A stretch of 64,000 bases of DNA from Nilaparvata lugens (taxonomy: Eukaryota > Arthropoda > Insecta > Hemiptera > Delphacidae). The DNA is taken from contig NC_052510.1 in NCBI RefSeq assembly GCF_014356525.2, forward strand, positions 13,998,778-14,062,777, in the 5' to 3' direction. Made by a program: the position numbers and the translations under genes. The notes below the pieces were generated by a model that was given only the letters and a program-made list of their open reading frames with translations, was not told the origin of the DNA and did not search any database. Shown piece after piece: positions 34,396-46,894 of the stretch. Each line of letters opens with the position of its first letter. Within the stretch, counting starts at the first letter, position 1.

Positions 34396-36476
34396 TGTGT
34401 GAAAAATTTTGAGTTTTCGCGGGAATTAAGGAAACAGAAGGGAAAATGACTGCAACCGGAAAGTTTGTCGCAAATTGGGCGGGAAGTCCGAAAAAGAGAA
34501 AAGTGTTCAGAGAGAATAGCAATTGTTATTCATAAACTTCCAAACGATTGTTGAAGAGAATAGTAATTGAATGAGGGAGGGTTTCCGAATGCTGCTGAAT
34601 TGCAACTTCATTCAATTTATTCCAGAAACAATCAAGCAAAAACAAAATGTGTATAAATTTATTTACTTGTTTTTTTTATAGATAAAAAAGTCGTTTTCCA
34701 CGCGTCTGATTCGGATTACAATAATTGTTGATTACAAACACGATGATTTCAAAAGGAGTGAAGTGTTTGTCAATTGATTATAACCTGCAGTCATTGAAAA
34801 ACAATCAATCGCTGTGAAAAACACTTGATGGAACACTTTTTATTGATAGCAATAACTTGTGTGCTGATTGCTGGAGGCGTATTTCAAATGAATGCTATCA
34901 AATAAATTCATAGAGCTCTTTTAAAACCCGATTCCTCCCATACACTAAAAAGAACAGTATACCGTTGATGAACTCTCATAGAGAAGCTTGTTGAAGAGGT
35001 TTTTGAAATATTTTTGACAAGAGATGAAAATTTGTCTTGCTTCATTCAATTTTTTTAGCTTCCGGTGATGAAAAATCACATACGTACAGAAGAGTAACAG
35101 CTTCTCGTCAATTATGTTTACAGCAGAGAGTATGGAATGTTACTCTTTGGTTCATAGCCTGCAGTCATTCGAATACAATGAATTGATAGGAAAGAGGAGA
35201 AAATGAAAGGGAACTTCAGTTTCTGAATGAAGTTGTTGTATCAGTACATATTTTTAAATCCTAGCTATCCTCATACAAGTATCTCTCAAACAACAATGAA
35301 TACCAAGTTGAAAAACTACTGTAGAACGTACCAGAACTTCTTCTAGTATCCAACTTAATAGAAAAACAGTTCTAGCATCGACTATGAACACTGAGTACAA
35401 ACTACAGAAGCTATTGCAACAGTCAACTCTTGAAATGAAACAATGATTATTTCAAACTACTGTATAATTAGGTCATATACAATAGAGTAGTTCAACTTAC
35501 ATGACATGATACTCATGAGATAGGATTATGGGGAGGAAATAATGCTCATGAAAGAGAGGAAGTAAGCGATGTTACTTGGATAATAGATAAGAGTGAGTGA
35601 GAGATAGTGTTGGTGAGTGGGGGATAATAGATAAGAATGAGTGAGAGATAGTGAGGGAGGGGATGATGAGAACACTTCATGTAGATCTGCAACATTTCAA
35701 CTGCACTCCAATTCAGAAAGTTTTGCATCTCTATTATGGAAACAAATCCTTAGCTTTGCACACGTGAAAACTTCAACTGTTACACTTCAGAATGTAGACA
35801 TGACATGGTTTCTGCTCCATTGAATTTAGCACAGCGCGCGAGTGACTAACCTCAAGGAAAGTTGCTCGTCTTGCACAGATTGAGATCGGATGTTATTAGT
35901 GTTGGTGGCATGTAGTATTAGATGAGATATGACACACTCGTGCTGCAGCGGTATTAGCAGACACCTGCATTGCTTAATTGCATTCAACAATTGAATTGGC
36001 CCGATATTACATTCCGACGTTGCGGCGAGGCGCGTGGGTGCATATCAAACTTTGTAGCGAGTTCGGAGATGTCACATAACGTATGCATGACTTGAAAATT
36101 AGTGGGTAGACTTGTGAGATACGGATTTCAGGATTATAGTTGGATATAGTTTGAGCGAGGAGAAGCTAAGATTGAAAACTTATCAAACAGAACATATATA
36201 CGAAGTCCACTTTGATAAATATTTAATTGAAGACATATTAGGGTAGAACAAAATAGAGGACAGATTTTACAAATACGTATCGATAAGATAAGATGAACTA
36301 CTTGCTACTCAACTTACATACTTGTTGAACTACTTCACTTAATAGAACATAGTTTTTATTGACTAAATTCAGAAGAAGGAGAAGTTTTTGACCACCTGCT
36401 TTGTTATTCCAATACCGCATTATAGTAATAGTAATACTTGTGATTCAATAGATGAATGAAGAAATTTATAGTGAAT
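34396..36476. other. Unassigned sequence with a short tandem repeat
   Basis: GGATAATAGATAAGARTGAG is duplicated at 35579 and 35622 (43 bp period). Otherwise AT-rich without recognised features. 36477 marks the start of the duplicated target of the LINE. Confidence 0.5.
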
Positions 36477-36756
36477 ATGGCATTTGCGAACACAGAAATT
36501 GATATTAATGGAGGGATATAAATTATAAGACTCAATAACATGAAATGTAATATCAATAATGTGATAAATATAAAGTTCATTCTATAGAATAGTTTCCATA
36601 TTTAAAGGGTTTTTTTCATTACTGTATTACTGTATGATTCAATGAAGGATGATTTTGAAGGTTGTCCTGAGGATATCATGAATGAATTATATTATTCTTT
36701 GGTCTCCCAGGATTTGCTTCAACGAAGCTTCTCTTGAAGTATCTCTACAACAAATT
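36477..36756. repeat. Candidate 280 bp target-site duplication, left copy
   Basis: It starts ATGGCATTTGCGAACACAGA and ends TCTACAACAAATT. The same 280 bp recurs at 44949-45228 at the other end of the LINE, with only about four substitutions by eye. Outside it the flanks differ: GAAAGGG (LINE) on its right here, ACAAAAACAACC (host) after the right copy. Confidence 0.82.
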
Positions 36757-38045
36757 GAAAGGGAAAACAGAACTATGATATTTGAGGATTCATTGTCCAA
36801 TGAAAAACAGGCGGAGAGTGAAATCTGCGCTCTGAAATTGAGAGTGAAAGACTTGGAGGAAGCAGTGCATTCATTTAAATTGGAGATTGCCTCAAAGGAG
36901 GAGATAATAAAGTTATTGGAAGCTGATTCGAAGAGAGTTTCATCGATGTTGGATGTGGAAGAAAATGATTGTAATACATCCACACACAATCTACATTCTG
37001 CAGGCTCTTTCATGAAGCCTAGAACGACTTTCAAAATGGCCCATGTATCGCCTCCGAATCCACTGATCACAAGAAATCGTTTTTCAATTTTAGCTGACAG
37101 TGAAGTGTTATCATCACCACCAGAGTCTGGACAGAGAAATTTCCGAGTGAGAGCTCAAGTTCATAGATCTCCCCTCAACCAACCGAAATTGAAAAAAATA
37201 GGAAATCGCTCTGCCTGTAAAAAAGGAAAAGTGGTTGTTCTGTCGGACAGCCAGGGAAGAGACATGCACAAGTACCTGAATAATCTTGACGATTTCGATG
37301 TATTCGTTCATTGTCTGCCTGGAGCAAAGATGAAACAAGTGATTGAAAGAGGTATGAGTTTTATTGAGGATTTAAAAACGTCTGACTACGTATTTATCAT
37401 GGCAGGCTCAAATGACTTCGGTAAATATGAACCCGGTTATCTAACCGTAATGCAGGGTCTGGATTTGATTGAGTCTGCTGACATTGGAACAAATATTATA
37501 GTAAGTGCATACCATCTCGCTTCGATTCACCTTCTCTCAATGACGACATCTGCTTCACCAACACGGCTATTCTAAATAGAACAATCAAATATAAAGGAAA
37601 TTCATCAATTAAATACAGTGATGTGAGCAGTACACTGGTGCGTCATCATTTCACGAGAAAAGGACTTCATTACAAAAATTCGACAAAGAGAGTACTGGGA
37701 AAGACTATGAGTGACTATGTAAATAATATCTATAAGCAGAGTGTAGGGTGTGGTTTATATGATTGTTCTGTGACCATCACGAATGAGGTTAGTATTGTTG
37801 GCCCTGAATCACCTGTAGAGCCAACCCGTAGAGTCACACCTAATCCTGTTACTCCCATTCAGTTCCAGCAGCCATCCTCTCTCATAGAATTTCAAAATCC
37901 TGTGACCCAGTCTCCCTCTCAATTTCTCCTTTCTGAGATGAATTCCTCAATCTTGTCGCGGTTGTCAGACAACCAACAATCACTTGATGAGAACAATTTT
38001 TTAGAAATTCCTATATCAGGTGTGTTCCTGAGCGAAACATTGTAA
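36757..38045 (+). pseudogene. LINE ORF1 protein remnant (coiled coil + SGNH-like)
   Basis: The frame opens in the duplicated flank and enters the LINE at 36757. First comes a coiled-coil region of about 70 residues, rich in E, K and L with heptad-like spacing (ICALKLRVKDLEEAVHSFKL). After a basic linker comes an SGNH-hydrolase-like domain: VVLSDSQGRD (block with the nucleophile serine), LPGAK, and AGSND. This combination is known from CR1-type ORF1 proteins, where the esterase-like domain is thought to aid the RNP. A one-base frameshift near 37510 moves the frame; the continuation (PSLNDDICF, then 37623-38045) ends at 38045. The N-terminus is missing by 5' truncation. Confidence 0.75.
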
Positions 38046-38049
38046 ATTC

Positions 38050-39070
38050 TCTCAATGAAAATACTGATATCGATTGTTACAGCAATAGTGATCGTGATGG
38101 GATTGAGGGGGTCAATTCGGATAAATTTATTGACGATTCCAGAGGAAATTCAAAATTCAGAGTGGGCTTCCTGAATATACAAGGAATTAATAAAAAGCAT
38201 GTAGTTTTGAATGAGTTTGGGAATGATAATGATTTTCATGCTCTCTGCTTGAGCGAGCACTGGTGTAAGGTGGACGATATTCCTTTTCATAAACTAGATG
38301 ACTATGTTCTGATTAATAGTTATTGTAGAGAAAATTACAGTCATGGAGGAGTTTCAATCTATGTTAGGCCGGAGCTAGTACCAGATAGCAATTGTTTAGA
38401 TCTAAGTTGTTTCAATTGTGAAAAAAATTTGAAGTTACTGGTATATCTTTAGATAAACTGAAATTAGCTCTAGTCTCTATATAGATCACCCTTGGGCGAT
38501 TCTAGTGTTTTTTTAGAAGGGCTTGAGAATGTATTGAATTTCTTTAGTAGACCTAGATGGAGAAACTATAGTATTGTATTCGGAGGTGATCTTAACTCCG
38601 ATTTTGATATTGTTCAGGACAAAGCAACTGTACATGAATTTAAGAATTTACTAAGGCAGTTCAATTTGGCCTGCCATAATAATAAGGCTACCAGAGGTTC
38701 TGCATGTTTGGATAATATCTTTACAAATATCAGGATTGACAGTGTTGCATGTGATGTTCTGGCATTTCCTTTTTCAGACCATGATTGTGTATGGGTTGAC
38801 TTAAATATTTGTTCCAATACGGACGGTAGAAAGACTAGGAAGACAGTAGTAACTAGGCCAATGACAGATGAAAATCTCGACTTATTTAAGAATTCACTCT
38901 CCAATGTAGACTGGAACAAATTTGTGCGTGAAACTCATTCTTTGAACTCTGAACAGATATTTAATAGATTTTTCAATATAATACATTATTATTTTAATAT
39001 GTTCATTCCTGAAAGAAAAATAGTTGTGAATAGTCATCAAGGGGCAAAGAAACAAGAAAAACAAAACTAA
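38050..39070 (+). pseudogene. LINE ORF2, endonuclease domain
   Basis: APE-type endonuclease/exonuclease/phosphatase fold. Motifs in order: GFLNIQGINKK (residue that contacts metal), LCLSEHW (catalytic Glu), GGVSIYVR, then after a frameshift near 38475 SLYRSPLGD, FGGDLNSDFD (catalytic Asp/Asn), CLDNIFTN and FSDHDCVWVDL (catalytic His). All the expected motif residues survive. The frame is broken by a stop at 39068-39070 and continues in another frame into the RT linker. It would nick target DNA to prime reverse transcription. Confidence 0.82.
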
Positions 39071-39724
39071 AAAACTGGTACACACCGCAATTAGCGAAAA
39101 TGAAAAACACAGTATTGTTATATTTAGATATTTCAAGGAGAGATAATACTGATGAAGCTAGGAAGGCATATTTAGATATTAGAAGATCATATAAGCAGTT
39201 AATAAATAGAGCTAAGAAAACATATAACATTTCTAAAATTGAGTCTACTAGTAATAAGTGCAAAGCCGCATGGAAAATAATAAAATCTGTTCAGGAAGAG
39301 GCTCGAAAAGATCCAATTCCATTCACACCCAATGAAATGAATAAGTTTTTCTTGGACGCAGTGATGGATGTTCATGATAAGATTGACCGGCCCAATTTAA
39401 CGGCAATTAATTTATTGGAGCAAAACTTCAATTTCCCTCTTAACCAGGATAAGCCCAAATTCTCATTTCACAAAGTCTCCACACGTGAAGTGCTTGATAT
39501 AGTACTTAGTTTCAAAGCTTCATCCAGTGTTGATATTTACGGCTTTTCAAGTAATCTATTGAAGAAAATTATTCATAATATTATAAATCCATTCACATAT
39601 TGTATAATAGATGCCTGAGAGATGGAGTTTTTCCTGAAGTGCTAAAAGTTTCCAGAATTGTACCTGTCTATAAGAAGGGGCCTAAAGATATTCCATGTAG
39701 CTATCGTCCCATCTCATTGGTGCC
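39071..39724 (+). pseudogene. LINE ORF2, RT linker and first RT motif
   Basis: KNWYTPQLAKMKNTVLLYLD is followed by a Lys/Arg-rich linker (ARKAYLDIRRSYKQLINRAKK) and the start of the RT domain: VFPEVLKVSRIVPVYKKG and YRPISLVPC. There is a frameshift near 39597. The frame is cut at VPC by the insertion of the minus-strand LINE at 39730 and resumes at 43124. Confidence 0.82.
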
Positions 39725-39729
39725 ATGTT
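39725..39729. repeat. Target-site duplication ATGTT, left
   Basis: ATGTT directly before the T/C-rich tail (CTTTCTTTCTTTATTC) of the inserted LINE; same 5 bp at 43119-43123. Removing one copy and the insert rejoins the outer LINE reading frame (…LVPC | FSKVLET…). Confidence 0.85.
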
Positions 39730-39967
39730 CTTTCTTTCTTTATTCAAAAAAAATAATTATACAATCAAATGCATTCCAAAAATCAAATACAATATTGTTT
39801 CCTAATTTCTAATATGTGTTCCCTATAGGCTACCCTGTGTGGGGACACTTGAATATATATAATAAAATATTTATATACAAATTTAAATATTATATCATGA
39901 AGAACATAATAATTGAATATGGTATATATTGAAATAAATCAATATGTCAATATTTATAATCATTCTT

Positions 39968-40198
<231 letters not shown>

Positions 40199-40465
40199 AC
40201 ACAAAACTTAAAACTATGTACGGAGTGGTTGCTGTTTTTTTTCATATTTAGTTCAATTTTATTCATAGTTAACGTTTCGTTTTTTTTCAAAGTGCTGATG
40301 TAATTATACCATAAATGAATGCGTTTTGAAGAAAGATACAGTGATTGAATTTGATACTGTCTTACTGTTTACGCATACCGGACGGGATTTGTGAGTTCAA
40401 TGATCTTTGATTGTTGCAGTGTTCATGTCGTGTAATGTGTAAATTATACTAAATTTAGACCTATA

Positions 40466-41835
40466 TTAATTTGTTAAAAAAATCATTCGGGTTGTCTAGT
40501 TGTAAAATGAATTTCTTGATTTCTTTTCTAAATAACTGACGTGACGTTATTTTCCTTGTTGTTACTGGAAGTGAATTGAATATTTTATAGCTATGTATTT
40601 GAAGTGTCGTCTGGAATGTTCTAATCTTGGTTTTGGGAGGTTAATGTCCTGTGAATTCCTGAGGTTTATTCTTTCTCTCATCTGTTGAATATCGAAATTA
40701 TTTTCAGCTAAATCCAGCAATGCTTTGAATAGAAAAGAATGTCTCACTGATAATATTGACAGTTCTCTGAAGAGCATCATTGAACTATATTGTTTAGGTT
40801 TATTACAAATTATTTTTAATATATTTCTGACCAGTAATCACAGGTTTAATATGAACATTGTATGCACTCCCATAGCATATTATTCCATAATTTATTCTAG
40901 AACCATAATTGCATGGTATAATTGTAACAATACTTCTTTTGGACATAACTGTCTGAGGTAATAGAACTTCCTTATGTATACAAATAACTCATTTTTTATC
41001 TTCTGTACATGATCTGACCAAGTGAGCCTACTATCCAATATGAGGCCCAGATATTTAACTGTACGTGCTTGTTTTATAGTTTCACAGTTACACAATATAT
41101 TATTCACCTGTTGGCGCAAATCATTTATGGAAGTAAATACTAGTTAACTCCTGATCCGTGTTTTGAAGATTAAATTGTATTATATTAGATTTGTCTGTGT
41201 TGATAGTTAATTTATTTTCGCAAAACCACCACCTAAGGTGCTTAAGATCCATTTCTAATTTATTTTTAAGTTCTTGATTTGTTTTGGCCGAATAAAATAT
41301 AACTGTATCGTCTGCAAAAGATGTAATCTTTCCCTGTAAGTCACCATCCGTCAAATCGTTAATAAAGACCAGGAATAAAGTACTTGATAACACTGATCCT
41401 TGAGGAATACTATGGTAATGTCCCCGGGTTCACTCAACGTATCGTTAATTCTGACCCTTTGACTCCTATTAGATAGGTAGCATCTTAACCAATCATTGGC
41501 AATTCCTCTTACTCCTGATAAATCAAGTTTTTTAGAAGCATGTTTTTATCATTGCATCATATGCTTTAGATATATCAAGAAACAGAGCTGCACACTTATT
41601 ATTAACACTAAAACTGTCATTTATTTTTGAAATGAGATTTTTAATTGCCGCTTCTGTACTTCTTCCTTCACGGAAACCATATTGGTTATCACTAAAAAAG
41701 TTATTATTTTTATAAAAGTTTTCAAGTCTAATCTTGAATATTTTTTCTAAAATCTTGGAAAAAACGGTAAAAGTGAAATTGGGCGGAACTGATCTATGTT
41801 TTTACAATTTGGCTTTTTAGGAATAGGTATAACTA
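40466..41835 (-). pseudogene. Minus-strand LINE, reverse transcriptase and C-terminus
   Basis: Read from high to low coordinates: PIPKKPNCKNIDQFRPISLL, then GFREGRSTEAAIKNLI, LFLDISKAYDAM, SIPQGSVLSSTLF, and the catalytic SFADD at 41307-41318 (an F in place of the usual Y). The thumb region has KYLGLILDSRLTWSDH (about 41040) and a C-terminal SIHF / YKIFNSLPVTTRK stretch, stopping near 40466. At least four frameshifts or stops interrupt it (for example near 41120, 41400, 41540, 40570). Confidence 0.85.
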
Positions 41836-42609
41836 CGCTGTGTTTGAACATGCTTGGAATTTTCCTTTGGCAATACTTAGGTTAATTAGATCGGTTAATT
41901 TGTTCAAATAATTCATGTAAGTTTTTTTAATCATGCTTGTGCTTATCCCATCTACACCTGGCGAAGATTTATTTTTCAATTTTCTTATTGTACTTGCTAC
42001 TTCCTCCGGATTTGTAGGTGGAGAAAAATTGAATTTGTTGGAGAATTGTATGGAAACCTTATTTTGATATTCTAGCAGACTCTTCCCTAGTTTGCAATGT
42101 GGTTTGTTCTAATTCATCATTCATTTTATTCACAACATTTAGAAAATAAGAATTAAAAGAATTAGAAATTTTATTACTATCATGTATGCTATTTCCCTGC
42201 TCATCAACAATCAGTTTTAGTGGTTCTTTATTTTTTTCAATCCTATTAACGCGTCAATTGTTTTCCACATCTTTCTAATGTTTCCCTGGCTTTCTCTAAA
42301 CAGTTTTGAATAATATATTGTTTTCTTTCTCTCAGTTCATTACGTAAGTTATTTTGAATGTATTGTATATTGTTTTAATTCGTCATTATTAGGTTGTTTG
42401 ATAACATTCTTGTATAACTCATTTCTTAAGTTTATTGCTTGATCAGATAACTATTTATCCATGGCGACCTATTTCTGTGTCAAGTTATTTTCTAAAAGAA
42501 GATTTTCTTGTGAATCTTTGATAGCGTTTTTAAAATGTCAATGAATTTCCCATCCTCATCAACTGATACTGCTGGTATTTCTCTATCCCAATCAATCGAT
42601 GATAAAATA

Positions 42610-43053
42610 TTATTCAACTTCCGGTAATTGATTAGGCATATTTTTTATATTTGTATCTGCTTCTTCGTTGGATCTCTTCAATCCTTCAACTTTAAGTATG
42701 ATTGTACTGTGATCAGTTATATCTAAATGTAGTATTTCTGGAATTAGATTAATTTTATTCAGTTTTGTTCTATTTTTGTTGGATTTTAAGTAAAGATGAT
42801 CTATTAAAGAGTTGGAAAATCGGGACCTATGAGTGTAATCAGTATTGAGTGATTCAAATCCAAAACTATTCATTAAATATTTGTAATCGTCAATAATTCT
42901 GGTGTTCTGAAAAAGATTTATATTTATATCTCCCGTGAAAAAGAAAGGGACCTCATTGTTTTCGTTAATATTAAATATTTCTTCTAAGTACAAGGTTAAT
43001 TCGTTAAGAAATATTTTGGGTGAGTTTGATTGCAACCTGTAAGCAGCCAACAA
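42610..43053 (-). pseudogene. Minus-strand LINE, endonuclease C-terminal half
   Basis: A 147-codon open frame with FFFTGDININLFQ, a SNSLIDHLYLK block and HLDITDHSTIILKVEG: the Asp-Asn, Asp and His motifs of APE-type endonucleases. The N-terminal part with the catalytic Glu is missing because the element is 5'-truncated at 43118. After the domain the sequence degenerates through a linker (41836-42609) before the RT. Confidence 0.82.
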
Positions 43054-43118
43054 CTGAAATTCAAAATTATTATATGAACAAGATATTTTTGTCGGTGGTC
43101 TATTCGATATTTTTGAGG

Positions 43119-43123
43119 ATGTT
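43119..43123. repeat. Target-site duplication ATGTT, right
   Basis: Second copy of the 5 bp target duplication flanking the minus-strand LINE; it is followed directly by TTTCAAAAGTCCTTGAG of the outer LINE frame. Confidence 0.85.
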
Positions 43124-44373
43124 TTTCAAAAGTCCTTGAGACCATAATGCATAGGCAGTTATATGAATATCTTCAAGAGCTCAATATTATAAGTAATGCT
43201 CAGAATGGATTTGTTAAGGGTAGGTCAACTACTGGAGCCATGGATGCTCTTGTCAAGAATATTCTGAGCGCTTTTGAAAATGAAGAGTATGCTCAGGTGA
43301 CCTTTTGTGACCTGAGCAAAGCTTTTGATTGTGTTGTGCACTATCTCTTACTGGATAAATTGAAATTTTATGGCGTTTGTGGAGCAGATCTTAGCTTATT
43401 TAAAACTTATCTTGTGGGACGTAGACAAGTGGTGTGTATTGGAGATAAGAGATCAGATGTAGCATATGTAAAATTCGGTGTCCCACAGGGATCAGTTCTC
43501 GGGCCATTGCTTTTTATTCTTATGATAAATGACCTTCCTGCTGTTCTAAATTGCCGTTCAATACTGTATGCTGATGACATACAATAAATGTTTATCAATA
43601 AATGTACTGACCTTCAAAATCTTAAAAATCTAACTGAGACCACTCTGATGACAGAGCGACATGGTTTAGGGCTAACGGCTTCATGCTCAACGAGAATAAA
43701 ACACAGACTATGCACTTCACCCTTAGAGGTGGCTTAGATTGTGTGGATGCAATAAGCGATGTAAAATTTCTGGGGATATTCATTGACAGATATTTGACTT
43801 GGGAAGCTCATATTAATTATATATCAAGCAAACTTTCAAGAGTGATTTATCTGATCAGACAACTGAAAAATCATGTTCCAGATAATTATTTGAGATCGAT
43901 ATATTTGCCTTTTTTCAGAGTATTGCAACATATGGCATACTACTGTGGGGAAATAGTAGTCATGCAGAAAATATTTTATTATTGCAAAAGAAGGTGGTCA
44001 GGGTTTTAACTGATTCTCATAGACTAGCACACTGTAAGCCTCTTTTCGTCCAGCTTAGAATAATGACAATAGTGAATTTTTACATTTATACTGTATCGTT
44101 GCATGTTAAAAAAACTCATCCAATTTAAAATTAAGGCATCAAACTCATAGCTACAACACAAGAAATTGTCATAGGATTGATATTCCCTATCATAGGTTAT
44201 CCAAAACAGCCAAAAGTTATGATACATTTGGTATAAAAATTTGCAATAAATTACCTACAGATTTAATATCAGAGACAGAAAAGAAATTTAAGACGAGATT
44301 ATTGAATTGGCTTGTGATAAATCCTTTTTATAGTGTTGAAGAGTTCTTTGAGAGTGGAATAATTGTTGCTTAG
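43124..44373 (+). pseudogene. LINE ORF2, reverse transcriptase core to C-terminus
   Basis: Continues the outer [65 protein letters not shown] and the catalytic YADD at 43567-43578. A frameshift just after YADD (stop at 43585) moves the frame to NENKTQTMHF and KFLGIFIDRYLTWEAHI; another comes near 43925. The C-terminal segment includes HSYNTRNCHRIDIP and ICNKLPTDL and stops at 44371-44373 (TAG). All catalytic residues of the RT palm are present, but the frame is broken. Confidence 0.85.
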
Positions 44374-44660
44374 AGTTAAGAGGTTTCTATTTGTATTTAT
44401 ATATTGTTCTAAAGGCTCAAGTTGTGCTGTAAGGAATATGTTTTGTACATTCAAATGAATATTGTTAATGTATTTGTAAAATCCAATTGACTTACAGTTT
44501 ACTTAGGTACTGTATTATTTTAAGACTCAGTAATGTAATTTTGTATGTACAATTGCTGTAAAATTTGATTTTTATCTTTTGTCTTACTGTAATCAATATT
44601 TGACTTTGCCTATTGTTCTAAGAATTTAACGGCAATAAAATCATATTTATTTATTTATTT
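44374..44660 (+). other. LINE 3' UTR and tail
   Basis: Ends TTTAACGGCAATAAAATCAT followed by ATTTATTTATTTATTT. AATAAA lies just before the end, the expected polyadenylation signal. Confidence 0.75.
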
Positions 44661-44848
44661 ATGGCATTTGCGAACACAAAAATTGATATTAATGGAGGGA
44701 TATAAATTATAAGATTCAATAACATGAAATGTAATATCAATAATGTGATAAATATAAAGTTCATTCTATAGAATAGTTTCCATATTTAAAGGGTTTTTTT
44801 CATTACTGTATTACTGTATATTCAATGAATAAAAAATTTAATTCATAA
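44661..44848. repeat. Partial second copy of the LINE target duplication
   Basis: It starts at the same base as the full right copy (ATGGCATTTGCGAACACAAA) and follows it to TTACTGTA. After TTCAATGAA (about 44829) the match is replaced by about 20 bp, TAAAAAATTTAATTCATAA, of unrelated A/T-rich filler. Confidence 0.8.
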
Positions 44849-44948
44849 AAATTTGATTTTTATCTTTTGTCTTACTGTAATCAATATTTGACTTTGCCTA
44901 TTGTTCTAAGAATTTAACGGCAATAAAATCATATTTATTTATTTATTT
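44849..44948 (+). repeat. Second copy of the LINE 3' end (100 bp)
   Basis: Repeats 44561-44660 base for base by eye, including the ATTTATTTATTTATTT tail. Together with 44661-44848 it forms a 288 bp tandem period. Confidence 0.85.
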
Positions 44949-45228
44949 ATGGCATTTGCGAACACAGAAATTGATATTAATGGAGGGATATAAATTATAA
45001 GATTCAATAACATGAAATGTAATATCAATTATGTGATAAATATAAAGTTCATTCTATAGAATAGTTTCCATATTTAAAGGGTTTTTTTCATTACTGTATT
45101 ACTGTATGATTCAATGAAGGATGATTTTGAAGGTTGTCCTGAGGATATCATGAATGAATTATATTATTCTTTGGTCTCCCAGGATTTGCTTCAACGAAGC
45201 TTCTCTTGAAATATCTCTACAACAGATT
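44949..45228. repeat. Candidate 280 bp target-site duplication, right copy
   Basis: Full-length copy of 36477-36756 with the same start and end and a length of exactly 280 bp. After its end (CAACAGATT) unique host sequence (ACAAAAACAACCGATTCC) begins. Confidence 0.82.
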
Positions 45229-46339
45229 ACAAAAACAACCGATTCCTCCGTTGATGAGCCTCAACAAGGGAATCACATTTATAAAGTAGTTCCTACAGGA
45301 TTCAAGAGAACAAAGCTCTTCTAATAATATAATTTATCACTACATCTTCCAAATCACACAACAAACAATGAAGCAAGTCATAAATGGAACATTTCCTCCT
45401 GAGCGATGTCTTAACAATCGTCATCAAGAAATCACTGGGGAATATCTCTGTCAAGCAGTGGAAATCTGGCGACAATAAAAGTGTTTTTATGATAAAAACG
45501 CATCGCTTTCTTTTTCAATAGATTAGAAGAGCTGTGTTTATGGGCAATGAAGCAGGGGTAGCGAGTTGTAGGTTGCGGAGCGCTGAATGACGTTTAAAAG
45601 GATTTTCTAGATGAGATTGCAACCAACCAAAGTGCTGAACAATCTCGCTTCAATGGATCAGGCTATCAAACTTTTCAAGCAGCGATTCTTTCAACAATAA
45701 AACTCAATCTACCGCTTCTTGTAGCAGCTACTGCCACCTACATACCTGCTTTCTCGAATGGGAACTTGCGAAATTGGAGATCTAACGATTGTGGAACTAA
45801 GCTGGGATTGGAAATGTTCGGTATTATTTGTTTATTTTAAGAGTGGAGGAATGATATAATAGATCCTAAAGATAACCTGTTGGAAGTATGATATCTTATT
45901 TTCATGAATCAAATGGAATATAAATTGATATTCATTGTGTTGTGAGTATATTTCTTGAGGCAGGAGATGAACTATATTGTAGCGGATTTAAAGAAGTTTG
46001 TAGTTTTAGTAATAATAAAGACAAAATTCAAACTGATCTGCTATTAGCCACTCTAGAGACTCTAGCGACAGAAAATATTGATAATTGGGAGACCTGATAC
46101 AGGAAAATTCAATGAGGTTATTTTCCGAAATTTCTTGTTCCTCAAACTTTAGTTGAGAATTTGAATTTTTTTATTCTTATTTTCTGTGAAGCCAATAGCT
46201 TCTAGATTTATATTTTGTGATGAGAGCAGATAGTTGATTATTATTAATAGAAACAATATAGGAACTAGTAGTGTAGTAATAGTTTCTAAAACTTTTAAGT
46301 CTTTGAAATGTTTTAATATAGGGTACTACAATTTTTTTT
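45229..46339. other. Unassigned sequence
   Basis: AT-rich, no gene or repeat recognised. Confidence 0.5.
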
Positions 46340-46450
46340 CCTCCACCTACTGTCTAAAGTACTTACTTTACTCCCTGAAACATAATACTAAAGTGTCACT
46401 TTTTCGCTCTAGGTAGTAAAAAACAGAAAAACTCCCTAGGGAGTAAAAGT
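46340..46450. repeat. Short inverted-repeat element, AAAAGTGAC type
   Basis: AAAGTGTCACTTTTTC and GGGAGTAAAAGTGACTCC are inverted copies around CTCTAGG/CTCCCTAGGGAG. It is a likely decayed foldback element. Confidence 0.5.
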
Positions 46451-46659
46451 GACTCCATTTAAATAACATGGTCTAAGCTCAGATGAGAAAGCGTAATAGA
46501 GGTGTCTGTCATTGAGTCAACTGACTTCAATACCACAACCAGAAATTTGATCAACTCATGAAATATATGTTTGTATGATATTATATTCTTAATATTGGTA
46601 GATGATAAAAATTTATACAATTTTTAAAATATTTTATTCTATTCAAAATATTTTTGATC

Positions 46660-46820
46660 TGCATTCTGCAATTCAAATCTGAACCGCGTGATCTGGAGTC
46701 AGCCATTTTTGGTAGCTCAGCTGATATGATTGTTACAACTTTGGCCGATAGATAGCGCAATCAGCAGTGCCTATCAGACGACCGGTTTTTAGGTTTTAGT
46801 TTTTAGGTTATGTTGTTAGG
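46660..46820. other. Possible dispersed repeat, single copy here
   Basis: The stretch around CAGCCATTTTTGGTAGCTCA and GACGACCGGTTTTTAGG is GC-richer and looks like repeat sequence I have seen in hemipterans, but no second copy is in this window. Confidence 0.25.
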
Positions 46821-46894
46821 AAACATTGTCACCAATACGTAAGTTATTAGAATGATTTAATTTGCAGTTTCTATAAAAAAATATAGATGGAGGA

